Assembly (NCBI GenBank): GCA_948567375.1
Contig: OX419758.1
Span: forward strand, 1,865,001-1,929,000
DNA length: 64,000 bases
Reading direction: 5' to 3'
DNA from: Lunularia cruciata
Taxonomy: Eukaryota; Streptophyta; Marchantiopsida; Lunulariales; Lunulariaceae
In this document: piece after piece, positions 32,131-42,530 of the stretch
How positions within the stretch are numbered: the stretch's first letter is position 1
How the letters are laid out: every line of letters starts with the position of its first letter
Translations under genes and position numbers: made by a program
Notes under the pieces: generated by a model
What the model was told of the DNA's origin: nothing
The model's input: the letters and a program-made list of their open reading frames with translations, nothing else
Database searches by the model: none

Positions 32131-33065
32131 TGTAATACCCATTTGTGCATGTAGGTGATATTTTGATATTTACTTTGGTATTACAAGGACTTGAGAGATA
32201 TTATTTATATAGAAATAAATGATTATTCCATATTAGTCATGATAAGTTAGAGTTAGTCATAGCTAAGATAGAGGAGACTTTAATTTGGAGGAAGTGGAAA
32301 TGATGAGCACCACTATTTTGGTTTCTACTGTGTTGACTTGGTATTATTCCTAGGTGTTAGTGTGTTACTCAAATTTATTTTTTTGAGTTTTAAAGAAGAA
32401 GTGCGTTGGTAAAGCTAAAGGAGGGCTAAACGAGGAAGAAACGTGAAGAATTGTGTGTTTGGCATAAACCCAAAGTTGAACACGGGTCAAAGTCCAAAGG
32501 ACTTGGGTTGAACAAGATGAACTATGAAGACAAGGACTTTGTATAGGGTAGCACAACCTGATCCAAAGATCATGTAACAAACTTCTTTGGGTTCCGCCAA
32601 TCAAGAAAGTATATGAGAAGAAAATGACTACCTCGAGACCAAGATGTTCTTGAAAGTGACAAGAAACAAATTCATGGAATCAGTGAGTGACTGAAGAATG
32701 ACCGATCAGCAAAGGACTATAAAATTGAGATTTAAAAGAGGAAGCACTGCAATGTCTAGACACTACCCTGTCCTTATTTAAAGTCGACCCAAAGGAATGC
32801 AAATTGTGAATTTGCGAGAGGAGTGGGTTAGAATCTCGGGTTTGATCTCTCATAAATGGCAAGTGAAGAAGCACACAATGGCCCCAAAAATGAGTAAGCA
32901 GAGTGCGGTGAGGGGTCTTGCAATGCATAGGTTAGATGTAGTGGCAAGGACCAAAGTCTTATCGAGGCTTTGTATCACCTTTCTGGCCTGGAATTGGAAT
33001 TTGAGTTTCCCAGATTTCATGGTAGAGATTGCCGCAAGTGATTGCAAAGGTAGGCCAAAGCATGA

Positions 33066-33172
33066 TGTTGTGCGTATAACATTGTTACACACCATACATT
33101 GTTGTCAACATTATACACTATAGAAGCACAACTTACACATAAGTCATACATAGACTCTAGATTGCCACAATA
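33066..33172. repeat. 107 bp repeat flanking the left LTR of C, outer copy
   Basis: Matches 33655-33765 on the other side of the LTR in the same orientation (shared CATACATCGTTGTCAACAT-like block, ACACATAAGTCATACATAG, GACTCTA, TGCCACAAT). It is absent from the right end of C, so it may be the true LTR end lost from the other LTR, or a trace of a tandem LTR. Confidence 0.6.
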
Positions 33173-33650
33173 ATCAAATCGTGTACAACTCTTGAATCAA
33201 CTCAACTCAGATCAGTACTTGATCTGTCACTCTATAAACTGCCAAAAATTGGATATTTATTATAGTCAAGCCACACCCACTCTAGCTAAGAGAATCTAGG
33301 TGACGCTCATTGGCCTTTGTCCACCATTGCCAAGAACTTGAAGGCTCAACATCAAAGAAGCCAAGAACTCGAAGGCTCAACATCAAAGAAGTGAGCTCTT
33401 TGGAGCTGCACTTCAAAAGTATACCCCTGGACTTGAGCTAGGTCTGAAACCCTAATGGTCCCACTGAAGGCATACTCAATAGTGCAAACGGTGCAAAATG
33501 ATGATGGGCCCCACCGTGAAGTCAGTACCCCAAACACAAAATCTTAATGTTGGAAAGTAGTCTATGAGAAACTGCTGAAATACCTCTTACTACTATCATT
33601 GCAACTCCAATGTCCAAGCAATCTAGATGTGACACTACAAATGGCATGAC
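33173..33650 (-). repeat. 3' LTR of element C
   Basis: Pair of 42092-42530. It contains an exact 31 bp tandem duplication, 33330-33360 and 33361-33391 (apart from one base), where the other LTR has a single unit. On the minus strand it starts TGCCATTTGTAGTGTCAC. Confidence 0.8.
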
Positions 33651-33905
33651 ATCTATTGTGCATATAAACATTGCTATTCAACATACATCGTTGTCAACAT
33701 CATACACTATAGTCAACACAACTCACACATAAGTCATACATAGACTCTAAAGTGCCACAATCGGCCCTTCCTAGCTGGCGGTTAGGACCCTCTACTCCAA
33801 GTATATGGTATACCCTATGATGGGCAAAGATCAAAAGGCCGGGTGCTTTGGAGCTCCATTGTTAGTTGCTTGTCTGCAATCTATACCATATAAAGAATGA
33901 ACTAG

Positions 33906-34260
33906 CTATATGTCAAATACATCTAGGCCATAACCACTATCACTAAGGGGAGGAGTCACACATGCTATATGCCATCCTCTCAAACAACTATCACATACTA
34001 ACATAAAAGCAGCTCCACCAGAAGAGCCAAATAACATACACCTCAAGCCTGCCCATACAAGTGCCAAGCTTGGGTCCATCAATGTTTGGGAGGTGGCACG
34101 TCGCACAATTATGCACACAATTCTTCCAAACAACACCATCACGTCTTTCTAACACAAGGATTCTAGATGGCAAAACCTCACGCACTCTCAAGATAGTGAG
34201 GCCTATCAAAACATCAAGCGTCATCGGTGCTATTTGTTGTAGATATACATAGTCTCCTAG
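33906..34260 (-). pseudogene. PHD-type zinc finger downstream of integrase (element C)
   Basis: Minus-strand frame 34142-33906 reads LRCMLFGSSGGAAFMLVCDSCLRGWHIACVTPPLSD in two adjoining pieces. The MLVCDSC, GWHIAC and TPPL blocks are hallmarks of PHD fingers (CxxC ... CDxCxxxxHxxC ... PPL), with one Cys lost (MLFGS for MLCGS). Another frame just upstream (34224-34140) reads KNCVHNCATCHLPNIDG, the segment before the finger. It follows the integrase core, so it was probably part of the same polyprotein. PHD fingers typically read histone H3 tails, suggesting chromatin targeting (inference). Confidence 0.7.
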
Positions 34261-34299
34261 ATGAAATTAATAGATAGAAGGTCTATAACCTCCTCCTCA

Positions 34300-35165
34300 A
34301 ATGGTAGCATAGTGTAAGGTATCTCTATGTTGAGCAATTGCCAAGTTCTTAAAGGCCATTGGCATCACTCTCCAAAATATCTCTACCCGTTGAGAACATG
34401 CGCTCATCTATACATCTGGATCATCCAAGTCCAAAACTACAATAACATCTCGACAAATGGTTGTAGGTAAATCTGGATCTCATCCATAGAGTAGGAAGTA
34501 AGGGGAGCAGGATGCTAAAACGGCTTGCCGGCTGAACCAATAGCCCATGGCCAACCAAGGTAATTGGAAATCCTAATCTCCCAAGTGGCTTCTCTGCAAA
34601 CCATACTTTTGCAACCCTCTCTTCACCATGTGAACCACTCTCTCTGCTAAGCAATCTGCCCTAGGGTGATCTTGGGATGTAGTATGATGATCAATCAAAG
34701 CCTTGTCACACAAGACCTGAACTCCCCCAAGAACTTTATACCCTGATCAGTCAAAAACTCAGTTGGTGCACCAAAATGACTAAGAACTCAATCTACGAAT
34801 GAGTAAGTTGTCCCTTCACCGGACTTGTCAAAAAGTGCCACCAACTCAATCCACTTGGAGAAGTGCTCCACCATCACCAAAACATATTGATGATGTCTCA
34901 CAGTCAGCATTAAAGGTCTAGCAAAGTCCAAACTCCAATGGTAATCCAATCCCATGATAGGTAATGGGTGTAACTGTGGCATAGGAGCATTGAACGATGT
35001 TCTAACTTGATCACAAACCACACATCTAGTAACAAACTATTGTACCTTGGTCTGCATACCACACCACCAATAATGACTCTAGAGTAAGCTATATGTACAC
35101 TTTACTCCAAAATGTCCTAGCTCCTCATGAGCATGATGGACCAACTATGGTCTCTGAGATGAAAG
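34300..35165 (-). pseudogene. Integrase of element C
   Basis: Zinc finger near 35145-35010: HHAHEELGHFG and CVVCDQVR. Core: MGLDYHWSLDFARPL, where the first catalytic Asp is retained, HHQYVLVMVEHFSKWIELVAL (34860-34950) and FGAPTEFLTDQGIKF (near 34760). Stops interrupt it between domains. Confidence 0.8.
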
Positions 35166-36800
35166 TGGTACTACTCGCACTCTACCATCCTCCCATACAC
35201 ACAAAAAGTATCTGCCCTCCAATCTAAATTGTTTGGCTTGTTGAAGGACACAATCTCTCTCCTTGGCACCAACTATGCCACCCACAACACCAGTGTGAAG
35301 ATAGTCCATCATTAAGACATCACCATGAATGTCTTGCTGAATTGTACCAATATCTTCACTTTGGGGATCTCTAAGCTCAATAACTCCTCTTGTACAAGCT
35401 AAGAGAGATACCACCAAAGCCTCAAAAAATAAACATAGGAAGGCCAATGCATGCCAACCTGGCACCATCTCCTCATCTATCTCACCATGCCAATGTGCTC
35501 CGGTCTGATCCTGCTGGCTGGGACATGGGTTTCTACTCAACCCATCTGCATCACGGTTCACCACTCCATGTCTGTGAACAATTGTGAAATCATACTCCTA
35601 TAAAATTAGAGCCCATTATGCTAGCTTCCTTGAAAGCTTGTCAAACTCAATCAACCACTTTAGCGGCTTATGATCAGTGATGAGAGTGAAGAGGTTACCA
35701 AATAGGTAACATCAGAAATGTGCTGCTGCCCAAAATGCTGCCAAGCACTCTCCCTCATATGAACTAGACTTTGCCTCTACTAAATTGTTGGAGCGACTAG
35801 CATAGGCCACCACAACTCCTTCCCCTCATCATCATGTTGGGTGAGCACCGCTCCAAGCCCCAACATACTCCAATCAATATGAACCTAAAATGGTCATTCT
35901 CTGATTGGTCTCCTCAAAATAGGAGCAAATGTGAACCTTTCTTTGAGCTCTACCAAAGCTCTCTCTTGCTCATCTCCTCAACACCACTCTTTTGTAAGCT
36001 TGGTAAGCTTTTTCAAGGTCTTAGCAATGGCATTAAATCCTCTAATATAATGGCAATAGAAGTTTTCCAACCCAAGGAATGCTTGCACTCTACTTGCATC
36101 CGTAGGCCAAGGAATATGTGCAATAGCCTCCACCTTGGTCTGTTGAGCACCAAGTCCTCTAGGGTAGATAGTGTGACCCAAATACTCAACCTACTCATGG
36201 AAGAACCTACACTTCCCATGATGTAATTTGAGTCCATGAGATCTCAACCTCTCAAACATCTCCAACAATTGTCTCTCATGCTCCTCCACAATAGTGCTAT
36301 AGACCAAAATGTCATCAATATAGCACCAAGCAAAATCCAATCCAACTAGGATCTTATCCATGACCCTCTGGAACTCAATAGGAGTGTTCTTTAACCAAAC
36401 GGTAAGAACCTCCACTAATATAACACATCCTTGCCATGAAAATCAATAGCCCAAAATGTTGTCTTGGACTTATCCTCCTCTCTGATTGGCAACTAATGAT
36501 ATCCTACTTGAAGATCCAAAGTATTGAAGACCTTTGCATGCCCAATTGCATCAAAAATCTCCTTCGGTGTAGGCATGGCATATTGATCAGCCCTAGTCTA
36601 TTCGTTGATAGGACGGTAATCTCCACACATCTACCTATCTGTGTAGTTGCCATGCATATCTTTCTTGGTTGGCATCATTGTAGTTGATGCATACTCTCCA
36701 TGTGAGATCTCTAACAAACCAGCCTCAAAAAGGTCTCTACTCTAGCTCTAAATCAATATCCTCTCCATGTCACTATAGTGATAAGGACATCAAAAAATTG
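35166..36800 (-). pseudogene. Reverse transcriptase and RNase H of element C
   Basis: RT: GLLEISHGEYAS (36710), KVFNTLDLQVGYH (36520), LPFGLKNTPIEFQRVMDKIL (36370), CYIDDILVYS catalytic motif (36300), KLHHGKCRFFHE (36200), VQAFLGLENFYCHYI (36070). RNase H: GLGAVLTQHDDEGKELVVAY (35830), YEGECLAAFWAAAHF (35740), LITDHKPLKWLIEFDKL (35650). The frame at 35564-35145 begins with NRDADGLSRNPCP, the usual tether to integrase. Stops at several Arg/Trp/Gln codons. Confidence 0.85.
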
Positions 36801-39059
36801 GTGTATTGCTAGTTAGCTCAATTTGTATACCAAGTCTTTTCAAAGCACCCAAATCCTTCAAACTAAAGGCAAAAAAACTTGTGTAGCTCCTCAAAAACCT
36901 CCAAACTCTCCCTCTTTCCTCTCCAATAAGCTTGGGTCCAAGATCTGGTTCTCGAGTATCCTCTGTAAATGTAGTAGGAGTGGCAGACGTACTGATTGGC
37001 TACTACACAGGGCCCTTGGGAGCAGTAGTGTCATGCACCCGTCCACTAGAGGTCCCAATCTCTATGTGAAAAACTTGCTCCACTCTTACTGCAAGCTCCA
37101 TACGTCCTCTAGTAGCATCCCAAGTAGACCAAGGGTGTAATCCAAGTAGCCCATGCTCACTTGGATGGACTCCAAGTAGACCACTCTCTCTAGTAGCTAC
37201 TACTATGTCCCAAGAATACCATGTCCACTTGGTCCATTGCCCCAAGCATGTGCTTGAATTGTCTTGATAGGCATAGGGTTCACAAGTGTCCAAGTGGTGA
37301 TGCATATCAAGTGCATCCTACCCTACTCTGCCAAGCCACGACTCACAATCCAGGTCAAATAGTTCAAGTCCATAGCTTGACCTAACACCTGATGCTTAGA
37401 TGCCTCTTACATTACTAGAACAATGGTAATACCGGTGTAAAAACCCATTGCCCACTCTCTCTCATCAACGTTAGGCTCCACCAACTGCTATAACTATGAG
37501 TCCCAAACCAGTCCAAGTCCTCCCTCTCAAAAAGCATGAGAGCTTGGGAAAGTCATGAGTGTGGAAAATGCGGCTCTAGGCTGTCCAAGTAGGTTCACCA
37601 CTACCATAGGTGACCTATCAGCCACTACCACCGTCTGAGACTGACGTCCAACATCCAATATGTCATCAACAAGGATGTGATCAAGTCATTGAATCCCATC
37701 ATGAGCATGTTGTAGAACCTCTTTGGGTAAGAGGTTTGTCCACCAAAAATGAAGACAATGAGACCGTGATCCCACTCATGCTGCATCTAATAATACAACA
37801 AGTCCCATCCAAGAATGGACCTGATGTGTAATTGCTACCACTAAAGTGCAAGAATCACCCATCAAAGGAACATCCTCCAAAATGTAAGCTAGAGAAACGG
37901 ACTTATTAACTTGGAGATGTCATAGTATCAGTAACATCTCCCAAAACACACCAGAATGAGGATCTTGAAGACCCAAACCTTGGCCAACACGTGTATATCC
38001 TTGACATGGCCACCCAGAATCACCAAGTGAATAGGCCCATGTCTCTCTAGGTCATGCACTCCCGGTAAGGAAATGTTTGCTAGTAGGGCATTTTGGTAAC
38101 CTCCATCTGTTGACATTGGTAATAACTTAGGATACTTGAAGGCCAAGTGTGCCAGATGATGTAGAGAGACTTGCCTAGCAGTCTAATCTCTCTCTACATA
38201 CAAGTACCTCTGTACTCATATACCCGCTTGTAATACCACAATTAGTCCGGTGCTAATCCCACCAAACAACTCCAATAGACATATTTCTTCTACTAGATAC
38301 TACCAAGCAATGAGTGTGGTATCTAGAGGTGTCAAGATAATTGATTCTAGAGGCTCATCCTTACACTCATCTCCTAATGGTATGAAGGCTCCACTTTAAG
38401 CCTTTTGCACCAATTGATCTGCATGTTGTGCAATGCCTCCTCTAAACTTCACAATGGAACATCCAAGGTGAATGGAAAAATCTCACTTGTACTCCAAATC
38501 TGAATGATCTCCTCTAGTACTAGATTATTCTCTACATGGGCGTTCTTCTCCAACAAGTCACCAAGCCAAGTAATTGCACCCCTGAAAGCTAGAATTGATG
38601 TTGTCATGGTCTTGGATTGTAGTGAGCCAAGACTTCCACTACTAAAGCATACTGGTAGGTGACATACCCGTCCCTCACCAGACTACCAACCTGGTCTAAA
38701 GGAGGTTGTCTCCTCCCAATAGTCAATGCTAAAACCCATGGAGTATAACACTGCTCCCCCAACTAGCACATTGTATGACTCAACTATCATCGTAATAGCT
38801 TGAACTCTCACCACCGAGCTATCAATTGGATGACCATGCTGAACTTGGATAACAAGTTCCCCACATGTGATGTACTATGTTGAACCACCACCTAGAGATT
38901 TCTGGATCTAAAATAGACACCTCTCCACATTGGTCTTCTGTAACTCTAGACCGACTACTGCAGCCTTCCCCAACATAAAGGGTTGTGTACAAAGTCTAAC
39001 AAGACTCTTTGTGGTGTATAGACCTTCCTTGAAGGTCCCACCAAATAGAAAATCCCCCT
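36801..39059 (-). other. Poorly readable pol/gag linker of element C
   Basis: Lies where protease and linker should be. Minus-strand fragments such as LEVFEELHKFFAFSLKDLG (36860) and ISLPGVHDLERHGPIHLVIL (38050) are readable, but no Asp-Thr-Gly protease site could be fixed. Confidence 0.4.
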
Positions 39060-39464
39060 CTAGTTATCCAATAGGACAACACTTGGTGTGAACCGTGCTC
39101 TCTCAAAGGCCAGTCTAGCTGGCAACTCTTCCAGTCTAGCCGTTACTACCTGCCATAAACCATTGGTCGTTGAATGGATCCCATGCTCCGCAACCAAGTC
39201 TGCTCCACTATCAACCACCTCTAATCTAGTAGTAGGAACCACATAATCCTTACTCTCACAAAGTGTGGTAGCCAACCAAAACATTGGGGTTGGGTCAACT
39301 CCCAATGTAAACATGTCATTGGCTGAAAACAAAGGACACCGCATAATCAGTTGAGCCGCTCCCAACATCATGCTAAACTCAATCTGTGTAGTAGCAAGTG
39401 GTTGACTAGCAGGTAGTCTATCATGCACTCCATCACCACCTACACTTGGACGTATAGGAGCCAT
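39060..39464 (-). pseudogene. Unidentified 134-codon frame in element C
   Basis: Open frame beginning MAPIRPSVGGDGVHD and ending ERARFTPSVVLLDN, continuing after one stop as GGFSIWWDLQGRSIHHKE. It lies just downstream of the nucleocapsid knuckles. Probably part of the element polyprotein; domain not recognised. Confidence 0.4.
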
Positions 39465-39699
39465 GGATGTCGTCTACAATGCCTTAGATAGCGTGAAAGA
39501 CTAGGGAAGTCTGACTTATCTCCCAACCTCTCCTATTTATGGGTCCAACTCCATTGATGCTCCTCTAGGCTCTAGAGCACATACTACATTCCTAGTCACT
39601 ACTATAGAGGCATCCACCTATGCTGTCCACACATGAAGTCTAATGTATCTTTATCACTAGCAAATGAGGTGGAAGCTTCAGTTCCCAAATCTGATCTCC

Positions 39700-40900
39700 T
39701 CTGAGCAATGGCTATACTAGCCAATCTCTGCTCCAATTGCTCAATCCAAGTAGCATAGCTGTATAAGAAGTAAAGGCAAGTATTGCACCCCTACTAGGTG
39801 TAGATCCTCTACCACCACCTTTACCACCTTGTCCTCCATGAATTGGAGCTCCTCTACTACTTGCTATAGCAAACCTACCACTCCGTAACTTTAGGTGTAG
39901 GTCAAAGCACCGGTTGCTAGTGTAACCAAATCTATGGTAATGCTCACATTGCCTTTATGTTGGCTGTGATGCACTAAAGGTATCGGGTCCATTGCCCTCT
40001 CTCTTATAGTGAGGTCCACCACAAGTCCAACAAGCAACACCCTTACTCACTGGCTGCTGACCCAAAAATGAAGGTAAGGGTCGCTCCATAGGATATGGGT
40101 TGTCCACCCTATCCTCAAAAACCAACTAGATGTGGTGCACTCTACTGCACTCTAGAAGAAGTAACAATTGTGGATGAGGTCTCCCTACCAAATCCAAATG
40201 TCACCACTCTCTCCTCCACCATGTCAAGCTCAATATGCTCAGCCAAAGTAGGCAAAGTAGCTTGTAATAACATAGCATCACAAACTCTACGTTGCAACTC
40301 CCTATCTAGTATCCCATACCATAACTAGATTGTTTGGGCCTCAATAAGTCCCTGAGTGAAATTGATCAGCCGTCTCATGCAAGTGTATGCCTTGCATAGG
40401 CTCTCTACAACCTTTCATTGGAACTCTTGCAAGCTCCTTAGCTTGTCAATCCATACTCCCTAGTAGTTCTACCCCAAACACTAGAAAAACTCCATCATGA
40501 GGTTAAAACCCAATACCACATCACCTCCTACAGTGGTACCTCTACTCGTGGTAGCATTATCTCCAACTAGTGCACCTCCACTAGCTCCACCAATGCCACT
40601 CAAGCTAAAACTTATGGGTGCTACCGATCTACTCCTGGCAACCAAGCTTGAAGTGATAGAGACAGAGTTTGGAGACCAATATTGTCTCTATGACTCAATC
40701 TCCTCCAAGTGAGCTCTCTTGAACTCATGGTAAGCATCCATTGGCAGACCTTCCAAATGCTGAAACAACCTCCTTCCATGCCATGAAGGGTGTAAACAAA
40801 GTCAGGTTCCGCATCTACTATAGATCACACCAACTATCAAACTCTTGGATCAAGTTATCCAACTCAATGGTACCCACTATTCCAAAGTAACGCCTAGGGC
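39700..40900 (-). pseudogene. Gag/nucleocapsid of element C
   Basis: Near 40050 the minus strand reads GVACWTCGGPHYKREGNG, a CxxCxxxHxxxxC knuckle with the last Cys changed to Gly. Near 39950 it reads CEHYHRFGYTSNRCFDLH, a second knuckle (normally CxxCxxxGHxxxxC, with Cys to Tyr and His to Tyr changes), followed by a Gly/Arg-rich tract (GGQGGKGGGRGS). Upstream is the capsid part with stops. Confidence 0.7.
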
Positions 40901-41082
40901 CTTTGGAGGCCCCATATAAATCTCATCCATATCCCTCAGCAATGGTGCTGACATGCCAAGTGCACTCTCAATTGAATCAGCTCTTGTGTCAAACTCCAAC
41001 TAAGAGTCAATCTCCTCCCTCACTAGGACCTGAGATATAGGTTGATACCGAGTGCCACTCCAAGAGGGAGGGAAGGCCAGCC

Positions 41083-41576
41083 TTTTAATAATAGAGAAAA
41101 ATTGGTTTGGTAACATCTAGAAGGATGTTACACATGATGGACTAAACAGATTAGAAAGAGGTATCACCAAAAGTGAACTTCTACTAATAGAGTAGGAACC
41201 GATATGTGCTTGAAATTTTTGAAGGCAATTTCAGAGGCCTAAATGGATGAATTAGGCCTCACCTCAAAGATGTGCAAAGTCCCCCCACCCCCAACAGAGG
41301 AAAGGCTGGTCTTCCCTCCCGCCTATCTGATCTGTTTAGTCCATCATGTGTAACATCGTTCCAGATGTTACCAAACCAATTCTCACCTTTAAATCATATG
41401 TCTAGCTATTGGTTCTAAGGTTCTCAAGTCTATTTTGGTTTCTGATCTATTAGTAGAAGTACTCTTTTGGTGATACTTCTATTTGATCTATTTTGACCAT
41501 CGTGTATAACTTCATTCTAGATGTTACCAAACCAAATTTCACATCTAGATCATATGGCTAGCTTGTGGTATTACAT
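41083..41576. repeat. Two head-to-head partial D-type LTR pieces inside C
   Basis: 41083-41325 matches the D LTR in plus orientation (GGTTTGGTAACATCTAGAAG). 41328-41576 matches it in minus orientation, ending in the LTR start (GTATTACA). The two pieces are inverted relative to one another, with a shared block of about 50 bp. Confidence 0.65.
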
Positions 41577-42091
41577 TATGCCTCAAAGCCTCTAAATGTC
41601 AAAATTCAGCCAAATGAGGCCATTTTCTTGCCACTTCAAACCTCCTCCAAATTTGGCAAAAACTGCACCAACTCTAGCCAAAATCTCTAACTTCAAAACT
41701 CCTCTAAATCTGACCAAAATCTAACGTAAACTCTAGCAAAACCAAACAGAATTAATAGGTTTTTCCAAATCACAAATTCACATGAATGGGTTCCTAACTC
41801 CACCTTCAATTTTACTTTTTGAGCTCAACTCACAAGAAATTGGTCTTGCCTTCACCTCTTGAGCTCAAAATCACAACCATTGCTCTAAAATTGCTTCTTC
41901 TTTGCTCAAAAATTGGCCAGCACTTTTGCACACCGTTTGCCTTATTGCCAAATCTGCATCAAGCAATGAGCTTTTGCACACCATGGAAAACTTGAACTTT
42001 GATCGAGCTACCAACAATCCATTGCACTTGGAGATACCACCAACACTCATAGTTTCTACATCCAATTTCCCCCTCACTTGACTTCTATGAT
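41577..42091. other. 5' untranslated stretch of element C
   Basis: AC-rich on the plus strand, between the LTR and the gag side. No convincing primer binding site next to the LTR at 42091 and no coding motif. Confidence 0.4.
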
Positions 42092-42530
42092 GTAATCAAA
42101 TCATTTACAACTCTCAAATCAACTCAACTCAGATCAGTACTTGATTTGTCACTTTATAAACTACCAACAACTGGGCATTGATTACAGTCAAGTCACACCT
42201 ACTCTAGCTAAGAGAATCTAGGTGACGCTCACCAGCCTATGTCCACCATAGCCAAGAACTTGAAGGCTCAACATCAAAGAACTGAGCTCTCTAGAGCTAC
42301 ACTTTGAAAGTATACCCTTGGACTCGAGGTAGGTTTGAAACCCTAATGGTCCTGTTGATGGTACACTTGACGGTACAAATGGTGCAAAGTGACGGTGGGC
42401 CTCACCATGAAGTCAGTACCCCAAACTCAAAATCTGACCGTTGGAAAGTAGTCTATGGGCAACTGGTGAAATACCTCTATCATTGCAACTCTAGTATTCA
42501 ACCAATCTAGATGTGACACTACAAATAGCA
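42092..42530 (-). repeat. 5' LTR of element C
   Basis: Plus-strand limits TGATGTAATCAAATC ... CACTACAAATAGCA; homologous to 33173-33650. It shows many substitutions relative to its partner, so the element is old. Confidence 0.8.

Larger units (their letters stand above)
33066..42530 (-). mobile_element. Ty3/gypsy element C with PHD finger, nested in A
   Basis: A 9.5 kb minus-strand element. A right (5') LTR at 42092-42530 and a left (3') LTR at about 33173-33650 are clearly homologous (AACTCAACTCAGATCAGTACTT; GAATCTAGGTGACGCTCA; CTGGAAACC-type blocks). Internal order on the minus strand: gag with two knuckles, a poorly readable middle, RT, RNase H, integrase, PHD-type finger. The host ORF continues on both sides (NCKG.. 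at 33050; REEIARW.. at 42545). CATGA (33061) and CATGG (42529) could be an imperfect target duplication, but the exact ends are uncertain. Confidence 0.8.

Noticed and set aside
33330-33391. CRISPR-like direct repeats
   Set aside because: Two adjoining 31 bp units only, no spacers, inside a retrotransposon LTR of a plant genome: ordinary tandem duplication.
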